Shown here one piece after another: positions 48,952 through 64,000 of a stretch of 64,000 nucleotides of DNA. The DNA lies in NCBI RefSeq assembly GCF_029227915.1, contig NC_079882.1:5518001-5582000 (forward strand), written 5' to 3'. The notes beneath the pieces are model-generated. The model searched no databases, was not told the origin of the DNA, and was given only the letters and a program-made list of their open reading frames with translations. This stretch comes from Hydractinia symbiolongicarpus (Eukaryota; Cnidaria; Hydrozoa; Anthoathecata; Hydractiniidae). A program made the position numbers and the translations under genes. Positions within the stretch are counted from its first letter, which is position 1; every line of letters begins with the position of its first letter.

Positions 48952-49958
48952 TTGGTAAGAAATGGCATTGTCTTATGTCTACCGTTTGTGATGTTTTCTA
49001 AAACTGAATATATCCTGTTTAAGCACAAGCTTAAACCAACAAACTATAACTTCAAATTATTCATCAATGGCAAGAAACTCTTCCCCAGTAACTGCATTAA
49101 GTACCTTGGTATTCTCTTAGATTCTGATCTTAGCTGGAAATCTCAGATCAATGCGATTGCGGTTAAACTCAAGAGGGCTAATGGAGCTAAGCTAAACTCT
49201 GACACCTCATTCCACAAAGTGTTCTGAAAACTGTGTACCATGCTATCTTTGGTAGCCATCTTCGTTATTGCAATGAAATTTGGGGCCAACCTGGTCATCA
49301 CTATATTGATCGTATTTACTGTTTACAACGTTGTGCAGGTAGACTAATTTATTTTGCGCAATGCAGAATGACTTCTACCCCTCCTTTCTCTAATCTTAAT
49401 ATTTTAAAACTTGCTGATTTGGTCCACATGAAAAATGTAATTTTTCTGTACAATTTATATCACGGAAAACTCCCAGAGGCACTTCTTGATACATACAAAG
49501 TTGACTTTTCCCACTCTTACCAGACTCGTGGATCTATTTTTGGTTTGATAAATCCCCCCACTGTGTTAACTAAATCCTTCGGCTTGAACTCGATTCGATA
49601 TCAGTCCATTTATTCATGGAATTTTGTACAAAACTCCTTTCCTTCAACTCAACTAGTCTCTCTCACCTCTCCTAAACTAACTTCTTCTCTGATCCAGTTC
49701 TTTTTCTCATTGTACTGCTGAGTTTGTCTTTTTGAGTTTTCTTTTAATATGCTGCGTTTTGCATATGTTTTTGTTTGTTGTTTTGTTGTTTTGATTTTGT
49801 ATATTAAGGGTGGCCAGCATCTTGTCATAGTCATAGGCTAATAATGCTGGTCTCCTTACAGTGATAGCCTAATTTTCTTCGTAAATTTGATATTTATTTG
49901 ACTTTTACCTTATGTATGCTACTACTGTAGAATAAATACTTCTTCTTCTTCTTCTTCA
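48952..49958 (+). mobile_element. LINE copy 2: 3' part of a CR1/L2-like RT with 3' UTR
   Basis: Encodes the RT thumb and C-terminus: IKYLGILLDSDLSWKSQI, then one frameshift near 49227, then HLRYCNEIWGQ, RIYCLQRCAGRLI, TRGSIFGLINPP and YSWNFVQNSFP, with a stop at 49719-49721. The 3' UTR ends in a (TTC)n microsatellite at 49938-49958, the usual simple-repeat tail of this LINE class. The copy is 5' truncated and inactive. Confidence 0.85.
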
Positions 49959-50205
49959 TGTGTTGTTATATTGTCTTATGTGCCGCTCCACCTCTTATGT
50001 TAATGTCATTTAATTCATAGTGCCTCCTCATTCTAACTCCTCCCTTAACATTTTGTTTTTCTGGTGATTCAATACTAGCTTTTAGCTATTTTTTACTGCT
50101 TCTTCATAACACCTTATTTCATGTCCTAGTCTATCAACTTTTGTATAATTTTGTATAATCTGGTATTTTCGAGAAATAAACATTTACTTACTACTTTACT
50201 TACTA
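49959..50205 (+). mobile_element. Probable displaced 3' UTR of LINE copy 1
   Basis: Non-coding, pyrimidine-rich, ending in GAAATAAACATTTACTTACT and further ACTTACT units, a simple-repeat tail like that of other LINEs. It follows LINE copy 2 directly. If copy 2 inserted into copy 1 just after its stop codon, this would be the lost end of copy 1. Confidence 0.45.
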
Positions 50206-51309
50206 AAGCTAAAATGCCACTAGTTGCAGAAATATTTTTTAAATAGATTCTTAAAGATATTTACTCATAAATTTTGCTTTAGGGGGCATTCACAAATAGA
50301 TTTAATTAGAACAGAAGATATCTAACTGATCTGTTATAAAAATCCTGTTACAACTATTATGAAAGCTCGAATACTTTTTTTAAAAAAAGTAAACCTTACA
50401 AAAGACTCAAACCTTTCATTGCACCAGACAATAATTTTTTTTTGAGGAATCTTGTTTACCCAGACAACAAGTCAGCTGATGTTTGGTATGTATGTTGCAG
50501 AAAATGAGAAAGAAAAAGTGACAACTTGGTGAAAACATCACCAGTACCAGAGTCGGGCTTTCAGTGCAACTTTAATGTTTTGAAAGGGTCCAAAAAAAAC
50601 ACAAAACAATATTTCAGAAATAATCCTAGCAATACCATAGCGTAAAAAGTTTGGTAGCTATAAACATGGTAAATACATTAATATTTCTGTACACAACATC
50701 TTTGTAAGGGAGAGGGGTCCAGGATAGGCTTTAAGTTAAGGTATATCTTTCTTATCGATTCGTTAGTGGCCCCCCGGAAAGCTTCTTTGTAAGGGAAGGG
50801 TTGATCAGTGTCAGGGAAAACAAACAAAACATGGGAACCTACAATCGCCCTAAAATCAGAAACAGGGATTTTCTTTTTGGAATTTTACATCTTCGGAACA
50901 TATGCAGATGTGAAAGTATTATTTCTAAATGGAAGGTTACAACAAGATTAGAATGGTTGGATTATTAGCTAGCGATTATTAGCAGTTTTGCACAAATCCA
51001 AATATCAAATTGCCAATCATTGTCTCTAAGAGCTGCTTGTTTCTGTTGGTTTTTTTAATGGACTCGGAGACTGTCACATTTATTTTTTATATATTTATTT
51101 CCCTATTTTGTGAAGTGTATCAACTAAGGCCAAATAAATGATAAAGTTAAAAAAAGTATTTTCCTTTGTTGATAAATTTTGACGCCATCTTGATAACTAA
51201 CGCGCCATAAAACACTCCACCGTAACCTCACCCGGACATCTTTTTTTTACATTCTTCATTCTTGGTGCGCCCCCTATTATACCGCCGTCCGTATTCCTGG
51301 TACTACACA

Positions 51310-51862
51310 CAGTACCCGTTCATTTGTCGAATGCCGTTTAATTCGAACTCTCTGTTATTTCGAACAAACTGCTAAGTCCCCTTGAGTTTCGTTTAATATA
51401 TAAAGTCTTATATTTTGAGCTGCTGAATTCGAACTCCGCTAATTCGAACATTTCGATAATAAAGGCTACATTATGCTCGTTAATTCGACCTTTGGTGTAT
51501 CGATAAATAAAATCTTATGGGAAAATTAAAAAAACGTTTTCATTTTTATTCATTTTTATTGCATTAATGGTGGCAAAATGTCTTTCAATTTAACGGTTAA
51601 ATTGACATTTCCAATAAAATGAAGTTTACAAGGAATTTGGAGGCCTTGCCTAACTCCAAGCAAACAACGTTAAAAGATTTCTATAAAAAGTTGTACTAAA
51701 GTTGTAATAAAGTTATATTAGCATATATATTACCTTTAAACGTTTATTAAAGTTCTTGTTGTTGTTTTTTTTGAACTTCCGATATTCCGAACATTCGTTA
51801 ATTCGAACAAATAATTTAGTCCCTAGGATAGCGTGTTCGAATTAACGGACGTCTACACTGTA
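51310..51862. mobile_element. Pogo/Tigger-like MITE
   Basis: The right end, reverse-complemented, reads CAGTGTAGACGTCCGTTAAT followed by TCGAACACGC, next to a TA. The left side has CCGTTTAATTCGAACTC. The TTCGAA word repeats along the element near both ends. There is no transposase. The left boundary is uncertain because that end has diverged. Confidence 0.6.
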
Positions 51863-52651
51863 GTAGCATTTCTTCCAAAAATTGAACAGTTTTTCTTCTT
51901 CTAATTTTAATTGCGGGTAAGTTTTGGAAGAATTCGTATTTCCTCTCATTTAGTGCAGCAAGGGTCAAGATTTCCTCTAATTATACTGTACTAACTGCAT
52001 AACGCGAGTAATCTCAGACAAAAATAAAATCGACACATTTCAGACTTTTTTTGTTGTTTAGGTCGTCTCCTGCGACACAATCCTCATCTTGAAGATTATT
52101 GGGTGCGTTTCCCATTTTCCCGGGGTAGCTATATGATTTAGGGAAACACGCCACTTACCATAGGCAATCGCTGTTTATAAATTAAATAGAGAGTGAATTT
52201 TTCTATAATTTTTGTTTTCTAACCTTAAACTTGACATATTGTGTAGTTTTAGGCGAGTTTGAGGTGATTTTTTTTTTGCTAGTTTAGCTTTAGTTTAATT
52301 CAAATACTTGCAGTTCTTATTTAATCAAAGCTTTGTTAGGTTTTTTTATATTTGGATTGCCTTTTTTGTGAGAGTTTGACCGTGAAAGTCCGTGGTCTCC
52401 CTTAACCAAATACGGATGACGGATAACACGTGATATTTCGACCGGGAGAAAAAAACTTTTGCAAGAAGAGCCATTTCATACTTTTGTGTGGTCTTATGAC
52501 AATAGACAAAAACAAAGAATCGTTTTACTGTATATGTCGGAAAAAATTCTTTAATCTAGTGCGGTAATGATTAAATCTTCCTAAGTGTGGACATGAGATG
52601 ATGACTTGGCGACGGTAATTTATCTCCTCTAATTATTAGTGCGGCTTGGCT

Positions 52652-52702
52652 CACCCCCCTCCGCAGGGTTTTTTTTCGCAAAAAACCCTGGGAACGAGGG
52701 TG
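52652..52702. repeat. Foldback mini-element, copy 4
   Basis: CACCCCCCTCCGCAGGGTTT pairs with AAACCCTGGGAACGAGGGTG across a TTTTTCGCAAAA centre. The right arm holds CCCTGGGAACGAGG, the core of the dispersed family. Confidence 0.65.
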
Positions 52703-53739
52703 CGGCATGCCCAAAATATATTCTTTTGTCCACTTAATTAGAAGAATTACAGTATCTTTCATTTTATCTATTATATCATTAACCTTTATTTATCCAATTC
52801 GAAGTTAGTTCGTAATTAACATTTGTTTCAACTGCAGGGTAGGGTTTTCTTTTTTTATTCTATTGTTGTCCACCACTTCGATACCGATGATTTTACGAGG
52901 AAATAAAACAGATACACTATTTTTCTTAAACACGAAGCCAGATTTTTTAAGATACAAAATACCATTTACATCCTCCCTTCACCCTTTTTAGAAAATTTTC
53001 TTCTACCAGGAAACTTTTGACCGATTCATTTTAAAAATTACGTATTTTATCCAAATAAAATAAATTTTTTTGAATTTACCAAAAAAACTTTTTTGAGAAA
53101 AAAAAGTAAATCAAAAATATTCGTCCACCAAGAATAATTACATTCGTAAATAAAAACAATTTCGTCGGTTAATATTTTTCTCACCTACCTAACGCGGTTG
53201 TCAACTACACCTTGGAGCCAAGACTACGCATAATCAGACATGCCCTATGCAGAAGTTCAGCAAATGTTAATATCCAATATGATGTTCTCAGTCACACGAG
53301 CCAGAACGTACCTTGGAAAAGATTTTCGATTTGTGGAAGCTAAAGAAGCTTGTTGACGATCTGCCACACATCTCATCAAGAACCACTCTGCCAATTCTAT
53401 TCGCAACTTTTACCAACAAGTTAAGAAGCACGATCTCATTCATCAACATCTCAAAACACAAAAAAACAAATGACACAACCACACTTTGACAGCCATATGT
53501 TGCTATCAATGGTTAGCATGAAAAACTATATTAACCTTGCTGCTATTTCAGCACATACTTCGTTAAAAACAGTTACGTGAGATGATGTCCGTTTAGCCAC
53601 TAGAAGTAACTCCAACAAATTGATGCCATTGATAATATAAATTTCGTGCCCATCACAGAAACCTTTTGAACAACATCAAGGTATACCATTAATACCGCAC
53701 TATTATTAACAGTTGATAGCGTAATTTTATACAAAGACT

Positions 53740-54450
53740 GAATACTAATTTAACCTTGCCTACGCTTGTCTACTTCAACTGGCTCATGGTCGAAGAAGCC
53801 GCAGATGGCTTCCACAGTCCTTGTCACCAGCCTTCGCCAAAAATTGGTAACCTACGGCATACCAGAAGAGTTATCTTTCGATGGAGCTCCAGAATTCACT
53901 GCCACTTTTACTGAGCAATTTCTTAACAATTGGGACGTCTACTTCCACGTTTCTTCTGTTGGACATTCGCATATTAACTGCCGCGCTGAGGTTGCTGTCG
54001 AAGCAGTCAAGAGGATGATTATGGACTGATGCTTTCCAGCGAGCTATGCTCACTTATCGTAACACACCATACCATACTAAGCTTTCACCTACTATGTGCA
54101 TCTTTGGCCGGCCGATATGAGACTTCATCTTTATCTTACCAAGAAAATACAAACCACATCATGCCTGGAAAAGCGTCCTCAATAACTGCGACGAAGCATT
54201 GTGACACAGCCACATACATGAATATTGCCGAGCGATTTTCAGCTAAACGACTGTTGGTTATTGGGTTTGCATGCAGCATCAGATTGAAAACCAACCTTGT
54301 AAGTAGGACAGGACAGGTACAACCATTGAAGTCGAGGATTAAGAAAGAGTCACAATACGCTATCAAAAATACCTTTGACAGCATTCTCAACATCGGAGGT
54401 CTTTGAAATGAATCTTGAAGTTTTAAACTCAGAGATCTAGGGGCAAGAAT
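53740..54450 (+). pseudogene. Retrotransposon integrase remnant (LTR-element type)
   Basis: Pieces in consecutive frames: FNWLMVEEAADGFHS (53770 region), then after a frameshift YGIPEELSFDGAPEFTATFT, then FLNNWDVYF, HINCRAEVAVEAVKRMI, and after another frameshift AMLTYRNTPYHTKLSPT and IFGRP. This is the catalytic core and C-terminal side of a Ty3/gypsy-like integrase. Frameshifts and stops make it non-functional. No LTRs were identified. A few hundred bases upstream (53220-53740) may belong to the same element but show no motif. Confidence 0.75.
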
Positions 54451-54452
54451 GC
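54381..54452. repeat. Foldback mini-element, copy 5
   Basis: Left arm GCATTCTCAACATCGGAGGT, middle AATCTTGAAGTTTTAAACTC, right arm GATCTAGGGGCAAGAATGC. The middle and right arm closely match the element at 61701-61774. Confidence 0.65.
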
Positions 54453-55020
54453 TTCGACAGTATATTGCGGTATTTGCTGGCAACAAAGTTTCATTGCACC
54501 CTGGAGCAATAACAAGGCGTACCTGAGCAACAGCCGCACCACCACAAGTTCCACCGTCAACCCAACGCTGGATGATTCAATTCTACCGAGGAACAAAGGA
54601 CGTGTCCTTTGATCTACTAGAGTCAAACGACACATACTCGATGGTAAAATCTCAGTAGCATTAACCTTGGAGAAAGAAACATCATACACATTCGTTATTT
54701 TAGAACTTTGGTGTGCGCAAATCGACAATAATAAACTCTTGAGACTGATTATGTTATATTTGTTTTTTTTGTTCTTTAGATTCCAAAGATTGCTTTTTAA
54801 ATAGTATTACGTAGTTCACGCAAAAGATGATTATATACTTTTAGTAATTTTCTTTATGGTTATCGAATTTGTTTTAGTTTGCTGAGCTAACTTGGTATAC
54901 TTACTTGACCCAACAAATTGCGAAATAAATTTGAGGTGCGCACAATTTGCAGAGCAAGGAGTGAAGCCCAGAAGTGATTGTGTGATAATTTCTTAGCCAG
55001 CTAGCTACTCACACTCCACA

Positions 55021-55026
55021 CACGTG
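55021..55026. promoter_or_regulatory. E-box CACGTG 40 bases before the PRPS start
   Basis: Perfect palindromic CACGTG in the sequence ACACACGTGTAG immediately upstream of the PRPS coding start. bHLH-ZIP factors of the Myc/Max/USF type bind this motif; use here is inferred. Confidence 0.3.
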
Positions 55027-55065
55027 TAGTACCGTCTGGCTAAAAATTAGGGTATCTTTGACACA

Positions 55066-59568
<4,503 letters not shown>

Positions 59569-61221
59569 TGATCGCTGTTGAAATTGGCATGCATTTGGAG
59601 AGTTTTATCTCCCTAATATTGTGCAACAACTTGCACCGTCTTTATACTATGACGATTTTTAGTCGTGAAGTTATTTTAACAATGCTTTGCTTGAAAAAGG
59701 TAAATTTATTTTACTATCTTGCATCTTTTCTTTTATAAGGATCACCGTCTGCTACTTAAAAGTAAGCACACAAAAGTAAGTGTCTAAACATAGGAGTATT
59801 AAGAAAAAAAATTTTTTTGTGAGCCGTTTGACTTTACAACCTAAAGTTTGAAATAAAACCCTGACGGCTTGGCTGCATCTTAGTATTTTATTGAAGCAAA
59901 AATGAGAATATTTCTGTTGGTGTTTAGTTCCAAAGTATTTTTATAATATATTTCAAGATATAAAAACCTATGATTCAGTCGTGTTCTTGCTATTTTTCTT
60001 TTTTTCAAATTTAGTTCTTTTTACCGTCTGTTGAACAAAAAGTAGCGTAGCTAAACTCTTATATGCAATTAAAAAAAACGGAAAAAAATAAGCCTAGATT
60101 TGAAAGACATCTTTATGTGTGTTCATTTTTTTTTTGCGTAACCGTGTTACAAAATATTTTATCTTTCTGATTTCTACATCTGTTTTCCATCTTTCTGATT
60201 TTAGAATCGGTTTTTCCATCTTAACTGTCGTCGTTAAAACTTTGTGGACACGCTTTTTTATCACACGTTACTATCTCTATATTTCTTATTTTGTAGGAGG
60301 CGTTGTGAGAATTTTTTTCAGTCTTTGTGCTGTGTAATGTGATAAATTACGATTTTAATATTTTTCTAACTTTTTTGTTTTGGATTTAGTATGTTAATGT
60401 AGTGATAGCTAATCACACTAAAATGTAACTTATTATTATCGGTTTGAATTGTATTAGACTGCTGGCTGTGTACCCATTAATAAGGGTGTGGTGTACCACT
60501 AAAATTTAACGTGGTAAAGTTCGGCATGAAATTTGGAATGTAAGCTTAAAGAAAATGAACGAAATGTTGGACAAAGGTTTTTTTTTACGCTGTTATATTT
60601 ATTGCCCACTTGGTTTATATATTGCGTTAATATATTTACAGGGTGTTCGCTCTGTTAGGTATGGCAGGAATTTTAAATGTTAAAAGTTTTCAAATACCAT
60701 CAACTTCTTTGATATGACAAGAAAATGTCAGAATTCAATCAGAACCATCAACACGTCGTGTTCAGATTGCATGAACTATTTTGGCCGATAAAAAAATGCG
60801 ATTTATTGAATTCAGTTGTCTATGCGAGGCGTGTTGGTGTTTCTTACCTTTTAGATTATCTGTGTTCTTACACAGCAAAACGTGGTAGAAGTTTGTCGAT
60901 TACTATCCTGATGTGTGTTATATCGCAAAGAAATTCGTTGTGTGACCACGATTTTTGATACAAAATAGTGTGAGTGTGTGAGGAGTGACCATTTTCTAAT
61001 TTTGTTCTGTAAGGTCGTCCCTAACACAGTTGTGACAGATTCCTGTTCGAATCACGAAAAGGATTTCCGAAATCATCTACTTGAAGACCACTTGTGACTG
61101 TTTGTTCACTTCAAATTTGAGATGTTTGTCTACAGCTTGCTGTGTACACAAATCACGAATTGTAAAATACACAGTACTGTACTAAAAATTCTCCCTTGTT
61201 GTTAACAAATAAACAATTGGA
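59569..61221. other. Intergenic: PRPS 3' UTR and unassigned DNA
   Basis: Contains the likely PRPS polyadenylation signal at 59852-59857. The remaining 1.3 kb has open frames (60119-60337, 60725-60958) without signal peptide, domain or family resemblance. Confidence 0.5.
59852..59857 (+). terminator. Polyadenylation signal for PRPS
   Basis: AATAAA about 284 bases after the PRPS stop codon, the first canonical hexamer downstream that I noticed. Confidence 0.45.
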
Positions 61222-61470
61222 ATGCGAAACAAAATGAGCTGCCTAATTTTTGCAATCCTTTTTTTTATTATTCGTCATTCTGATGCCGGTTGCTTATCAA
61301 TAAAATGTGAAATAAAATATAGTGAGTTTAAACCACAACCAAGTGCTGGCCGATGCTGTCAACAGCAAAGCAAAGTGCGGTATTACTACACGACCAAAGT
61401 ATTACCTGGAAATTGTCATGCACCCATTCTATGTAAGGGAAAAGACAAATATCGATATTGGTGTAAGTAA
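61222..61470 (+). CDS. Small secreted cysteine-rich protein, family B copy 1
   Basis: Open frame of 82 aa. A hydrophobic signal peptide (CLIFAILFFIIRHSDA) precedes a mature part of about 60 residues. Core cysteines are spaced C-x4-C-x15-C-x19-C-x5-C-x9-C, with one extra Cys beside the third. Shared words with the 63241 paralogue are PQPSAGRC and KDKYRYWC. A second in-frame Met at codon 5 could also start it. AATAAA lies about 190 bases downstream. The last codons TGG TGT AAG TAA contain a donor-like T|GTAAGT, so the annotated C-terminus could be an unspliced end. I do not recognise the family; a thrombospondin-1-like fold is one idea, unproven. Confidence 0.65.
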   Translation: MRNKMSCLIFAILFFIIRHSDAGCLSIKCEIKYSEFKPQPSAGRCCQQQSKVRYYYTTKVLPGNCHAPILCKGKDKYRYWCK

Positions 61471-61658
61471 ACTTTTGTATATCGACATTGGTGAAATAAA
61501 CTTTCTCATGAGAAAAGCACTGTACTTTAGGGCCAGCGTTCTTTTTTGTGAAAATTTTAAAAGAAAAAGTAGAAATGCTTCTATATTATAAAGTCTGCAT
61601 TATTTGCAAATATTATAAGAATGTGATGCTTCTGTTGATTCAATTGAAAAAACCCTGA

Positions 61659-61664
61659 AATAAA
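61659..61664 (+). terminator. Polyadenylation signal for family B copy 1
   Basis: AATAAA 189 bases after the stop codon at 61470. Confidence 0.45.
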
Positions 61665-61700
61665 GCAATTTGAAAGCCATTATAGGGCATTCTACGTTTC

Positions 61701-61774
61701 CACATTCTTGTCCCCAAAGCTCTTTGAGATGAACCTTGAAGTTTTATCTTAAAGAGCTCTAGGAACGAGAATGG
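61701..61774. repeat. Foldback mini-element, copy 6
   Basis: Left arm CACATTCTTGTCCCCAAAGC plus TCTTTGAGAT; right arm ATCTTAAAGAGCTCTAGGAA plus CGAGAATGG. They pair over about 29 bases around a GAACCTTGAAGTTTT loop. It is the clearest hairpin of the family, and the loop matches the element at 54381-54452. Confidence 0.8.
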
Positions 61775-63240
61775 TTTAAAGGAATCCGAAAATTTCACGG
61801 TGCGCAACATGGTAAGCGCCATTTTTATGCCACCCCCTGCCACTTCGAAAATGCGTCGCTGGTTCTGTACTTACGTAAAACTGTTGCAAATTTCTGACAT
61901 TTGATTAGACATCTTGGCAGGGACGGAAGTTAGAGCTAATAATGACCAAAGACTCCGACCAGGCTCATTTTTTGCCATTCAATAATGTCGCTTTTGCATT
62001 TTCACGACGGCGACGACGTCTTTTTTGTTATTAAACATTACCGCCATATTTAAAAATGATTTGAACTACTTGATATACGTTATCTATGTAACACGTGTAA
62101 ACAAAACGTAGCATATGTGGACAAAACTGCACGTAAAATATAAAAATTTAACTCTTGTCCTTACTAAAAGAATACGAACATGTAAATGCAGCCTAAAAGG
62201 TTGATGTTATCGAAACGCTACAAAAGAAATTTGATACACTATTTAATACACAAATTAATGGCCAATAAGGTATAGCTTTGCTGGAAGTAATCCAAAACGT
62301 TTTAGCGGAATAGTTGTTAACTTGGCTAATTACATCAAATTCAATTTGATTTTGTTAACAAACAATTCCAGCCATGTAGGTAATTATTTTTGTTAAAATA
62401 AATTTTTTTTACACTAAAATTGTGTCGACGAACAAATAGATTTTTTGTTTTTATTTACGATTGTGTTTCATAACAATGGTCCATGAAAAGATAGTGAATA
62501 TCTGCTAGTTGATAGTAAGGTCTTTAGAATGTCAAAATTTTTAATTGAATATCTTGTCTGATCCCTGTGGTTTACATACTTAAACAACGGGAGCTGGTGC
62601 ATGTCCAGTTTAAAAAATGCTAGATATTATGCAACATGCGTGGTTGTTTTACTCTCAATTTTTGTAAGCTTTAAATGGTAAGTGCTAGCCGAGACAAGTT
62701 AAATATATGCTATTGTATAAGCGTAACATTTATAAGCATCCGTAGTGACGTTTAAGTTGTAATTACTGATATTCAAAACTCAAATGCGATATTTTTATTT
62801 GAGTACATATTATGAGCCATTTTCCACAGGATTTTTTTTAACAAAGCTATCCCACCCCCCGAGACAAGTTGCATAAATACAACGGATAAAGAACGAGAAA
62901 CAGGAAACATTATTAAAACATGGTACCCATGGAGCCAAACGGCCTAGCAATAAGGCATTATAAATTTTTAACAACTTTTGTAATTAATTTTTCACTTTCA
63001 TAATAAGCTTTCTCAACTGTATGTGTATTAAAATTTATCAAAAGATATGCAAATATAAACTTGTGTACACAGCAGTATCACTCGCTCTTCATGTGTTTTG
63101 CTTTGCTCGAACACCTGAATAAACAAACAAATCACCAGTCTTCAAATCATCTTTTAAAAATAATGGTAGAATCCAATATTAAATTTTAAACTTGTTTCAG
63201 GTCGTTTTTAGCACGTTTTTTATTCAACAGCTTCTACACC

Positions 63241-63567
63241 ATGGTTTATTCGGTTACTTGGTGTACATTGCTTGTTGTTTTTTCAACCTATTTTGTCGTA
63301 ATTGAGACCTGTGGTGGAGGGAGCAAAAAGTGCTCATGGACAACCTGTAGAACTCAGTACACTTCGTTTTCTCCACAGCCATCATCTGGCAGGTGCGTAT
63401 GGCAAAAGAGCATAGCAAAGCATATATACTCAACACATTCAAGAGATGGTGGATGTCCGGGCAGTTCAAAGTGTACCGGGAGTGATAAATCCAGATATTA
63501 CTGTACGTTGCTGTTGTTTTTATTAATTTTAAAGTATTTTTTTCTGAAGGATTCAAAATACCACTAA
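63241..63567 (+). CDS. Small secreted cysteine-rich protein, family B copy 2
   Basis: Open frame of 108 aa. The signal peptide lies within the first 22 residues (hydrophobic WCTLLVVFSTYFVVI), followed by CGGGSKKC and the same core C-x4-C-x15-C-x19-C-x5-C-x9-C as the 61222 gene. Shared words: PQPSSGRC, SDKSRYYC. After the last cysteine the frame runs into a hydrophobic stretch (LLLFLLILKYFF) that does not fit a secreted peptide. A donor-like T|GTACGT lies at the same position as in the paralogue, so the real C-terminus probably comes from a downstream exon or the frame is cut by splicing there. Function unknown. Confidence 0.6.
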   Translation: MVYSVTWCTLLVVFSTYFVVIETCGGGSKKCSWTTCRTQYTSFSPQPSSGRCVWQKSIAKHIYSTHSRDGGCPGSSKCTGSDKSRYYCTLLLFLLILKYFFLKDSKYH

Positions 63568-64000
63568 GTGGTGACGAAAACAAGTGACGACGATATAACG
63601 CAATATTGCAGCATTTAAATCTATCCCGTCTTACTAACATTTATAAATGGCTTTTATAATACTTTGCTATGACCCATCCTTTTGATCTTACGGATTGTTG
63701 CTTGAGTTCTTTTACGTATACACAGGCCGCTGTTAATGTATATTCTACAACATTGTTTTGAAGGTATTGATCTTCTCTATATTAAAAGTACCCGTAATCT
63801 GTCTGTTTGTACGCAAAAAAAAACTCGTAATAAGAAAATACAAAAGGGAAAATGCGATATATTTTTATCCACTTTGTTGCAACTGGTGATTTTCTGTGAA
63901 ATTTTAAGGACAGGCGAACCTGTGAATATTCCATGGGCTAACGACTAGTTTCCTTTATTAACAACCGTATTTGTCTGTTTGTCGGCTTAAAAAAGTCGCG
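63568..64000. other. Window end, nothing assigned
   Basis: Would contain any second exon and the 3' UTR of the 63241 gene. A short open frame at 63736-63948 has no recognisable features, and no AATAAA was noticed. Confidence 0.4.

Larger units (their letters stand above)
45775..55065. other. Transposon-rich intergenic region between PLK4 and PRPS
   Basis: No host gene recognised. In order it holds a Penelope-like element, an antisense SINE fragment, two LINE copies (one apparently nested in the other), a pogo-like MITE, a foldback element, an integrase remnant and another foldback element. Stretches at 50210-51300 and 51870-52640 show nothing I can assign. Confidence 0.6.
61471..63240. other. 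Intergenic between the family B paralogues
   Basis: Holds the 3' UTR and AATAAA (61659-61664) of the upstream gene and a foldback element (61701-61774). Nothing else is recognised. Confidence 0.5.

Noticed and set aside
60725-60958. 77 aa open frame after PRPS
   Set aside because: No signal peptide, domain, conserved spacing or polyadenylation signal.
61020-61070. GTTCGAATC resembling a tRNA B box
   Set aside because: No A box or cloverleaf around it; no true tRNA gene was found in the window.

Overview
The window is AT-rich animal nuclear DNA. Its genes are split by GT-AG introns, it has AATAAA polyadenylation signals, and it is full of retrotransposon and MITE debris. Most protein genes are typical of metazoans (PLK4, MAD2L2/REV7, PRPS1-type PRPP synthetase). 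The NIDO plus chitin-binding protein, the small secreted cysteine-rich peptides and the Penelope-like element fit an invertebrate, and my best guess is a cnidarian, possibly a hydrozoan. The species assignment is inference; no marker gene proves it.

Layout. 0-8 kb: two small secreted six-cysteine peptide genes (1125-1391 and 7475-7705) in otherwise non-coding DNA with a G-rich minisatellite, a GTT microsatellite and an inverted-repeat MITE. 10.0-13.3 kb, minus: a six-exon gene for a secreted protein with a NIDO domain and three peritrophin-A chitin-binding domains. 13.3-21.7 kb: gene-poor. 21.7-23.6 kb, plus: a two-exon MFSD6-like transporter. 23.7-31.3 kb, minus: a nine-exon MAD2L2 gene (210 aa) ending tail-to-tail with the transporter. 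31.7-34.4 kb, plus: a tandem-C2 protein starting close to the MAD2L2 start. 35.8-45.8 kb, minus: an 18-exon PLK4 gene (877 aa). 45.8-55 kb: a transposon graveyard with a Penelope-like element, two nested LINEs, a pogo/Tigger-like MITE and an integrase remnant. 55.1-59.6 kb, plus: a seven-exon PRPP synthetase gene (318 aa). 61.2-63.6 kb: two paralogous secreted peptides with an identical cysteine framework.

I rebuilt the spliced genes by reading exon junctions by eye. For the NIDO, MFS, MAD2L2, PLK4 and PRPS genes every junction keeps phase from start to stop. The PLK4, MAD2L2 and PRPS proteins also align along their length with what I know of the human families. The genes are not an operon. 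PLK4 acts in centriole duplication, MAD2L2 in translesion synthesis and checkpoint control, and PRPS in nucleotide precursor synthesis, and I infer no shared pathway from their proximity.

The least described material is (1) a peptide family with the framework C-x4-C-x15-C-x19-C-x5-C-x9-C, (2) a second six-cysteine peptide family, (3) a family of about 35-75 bp foldback elements with at least six copies here, and (4) a tRNA-derived SINE family with three copies.
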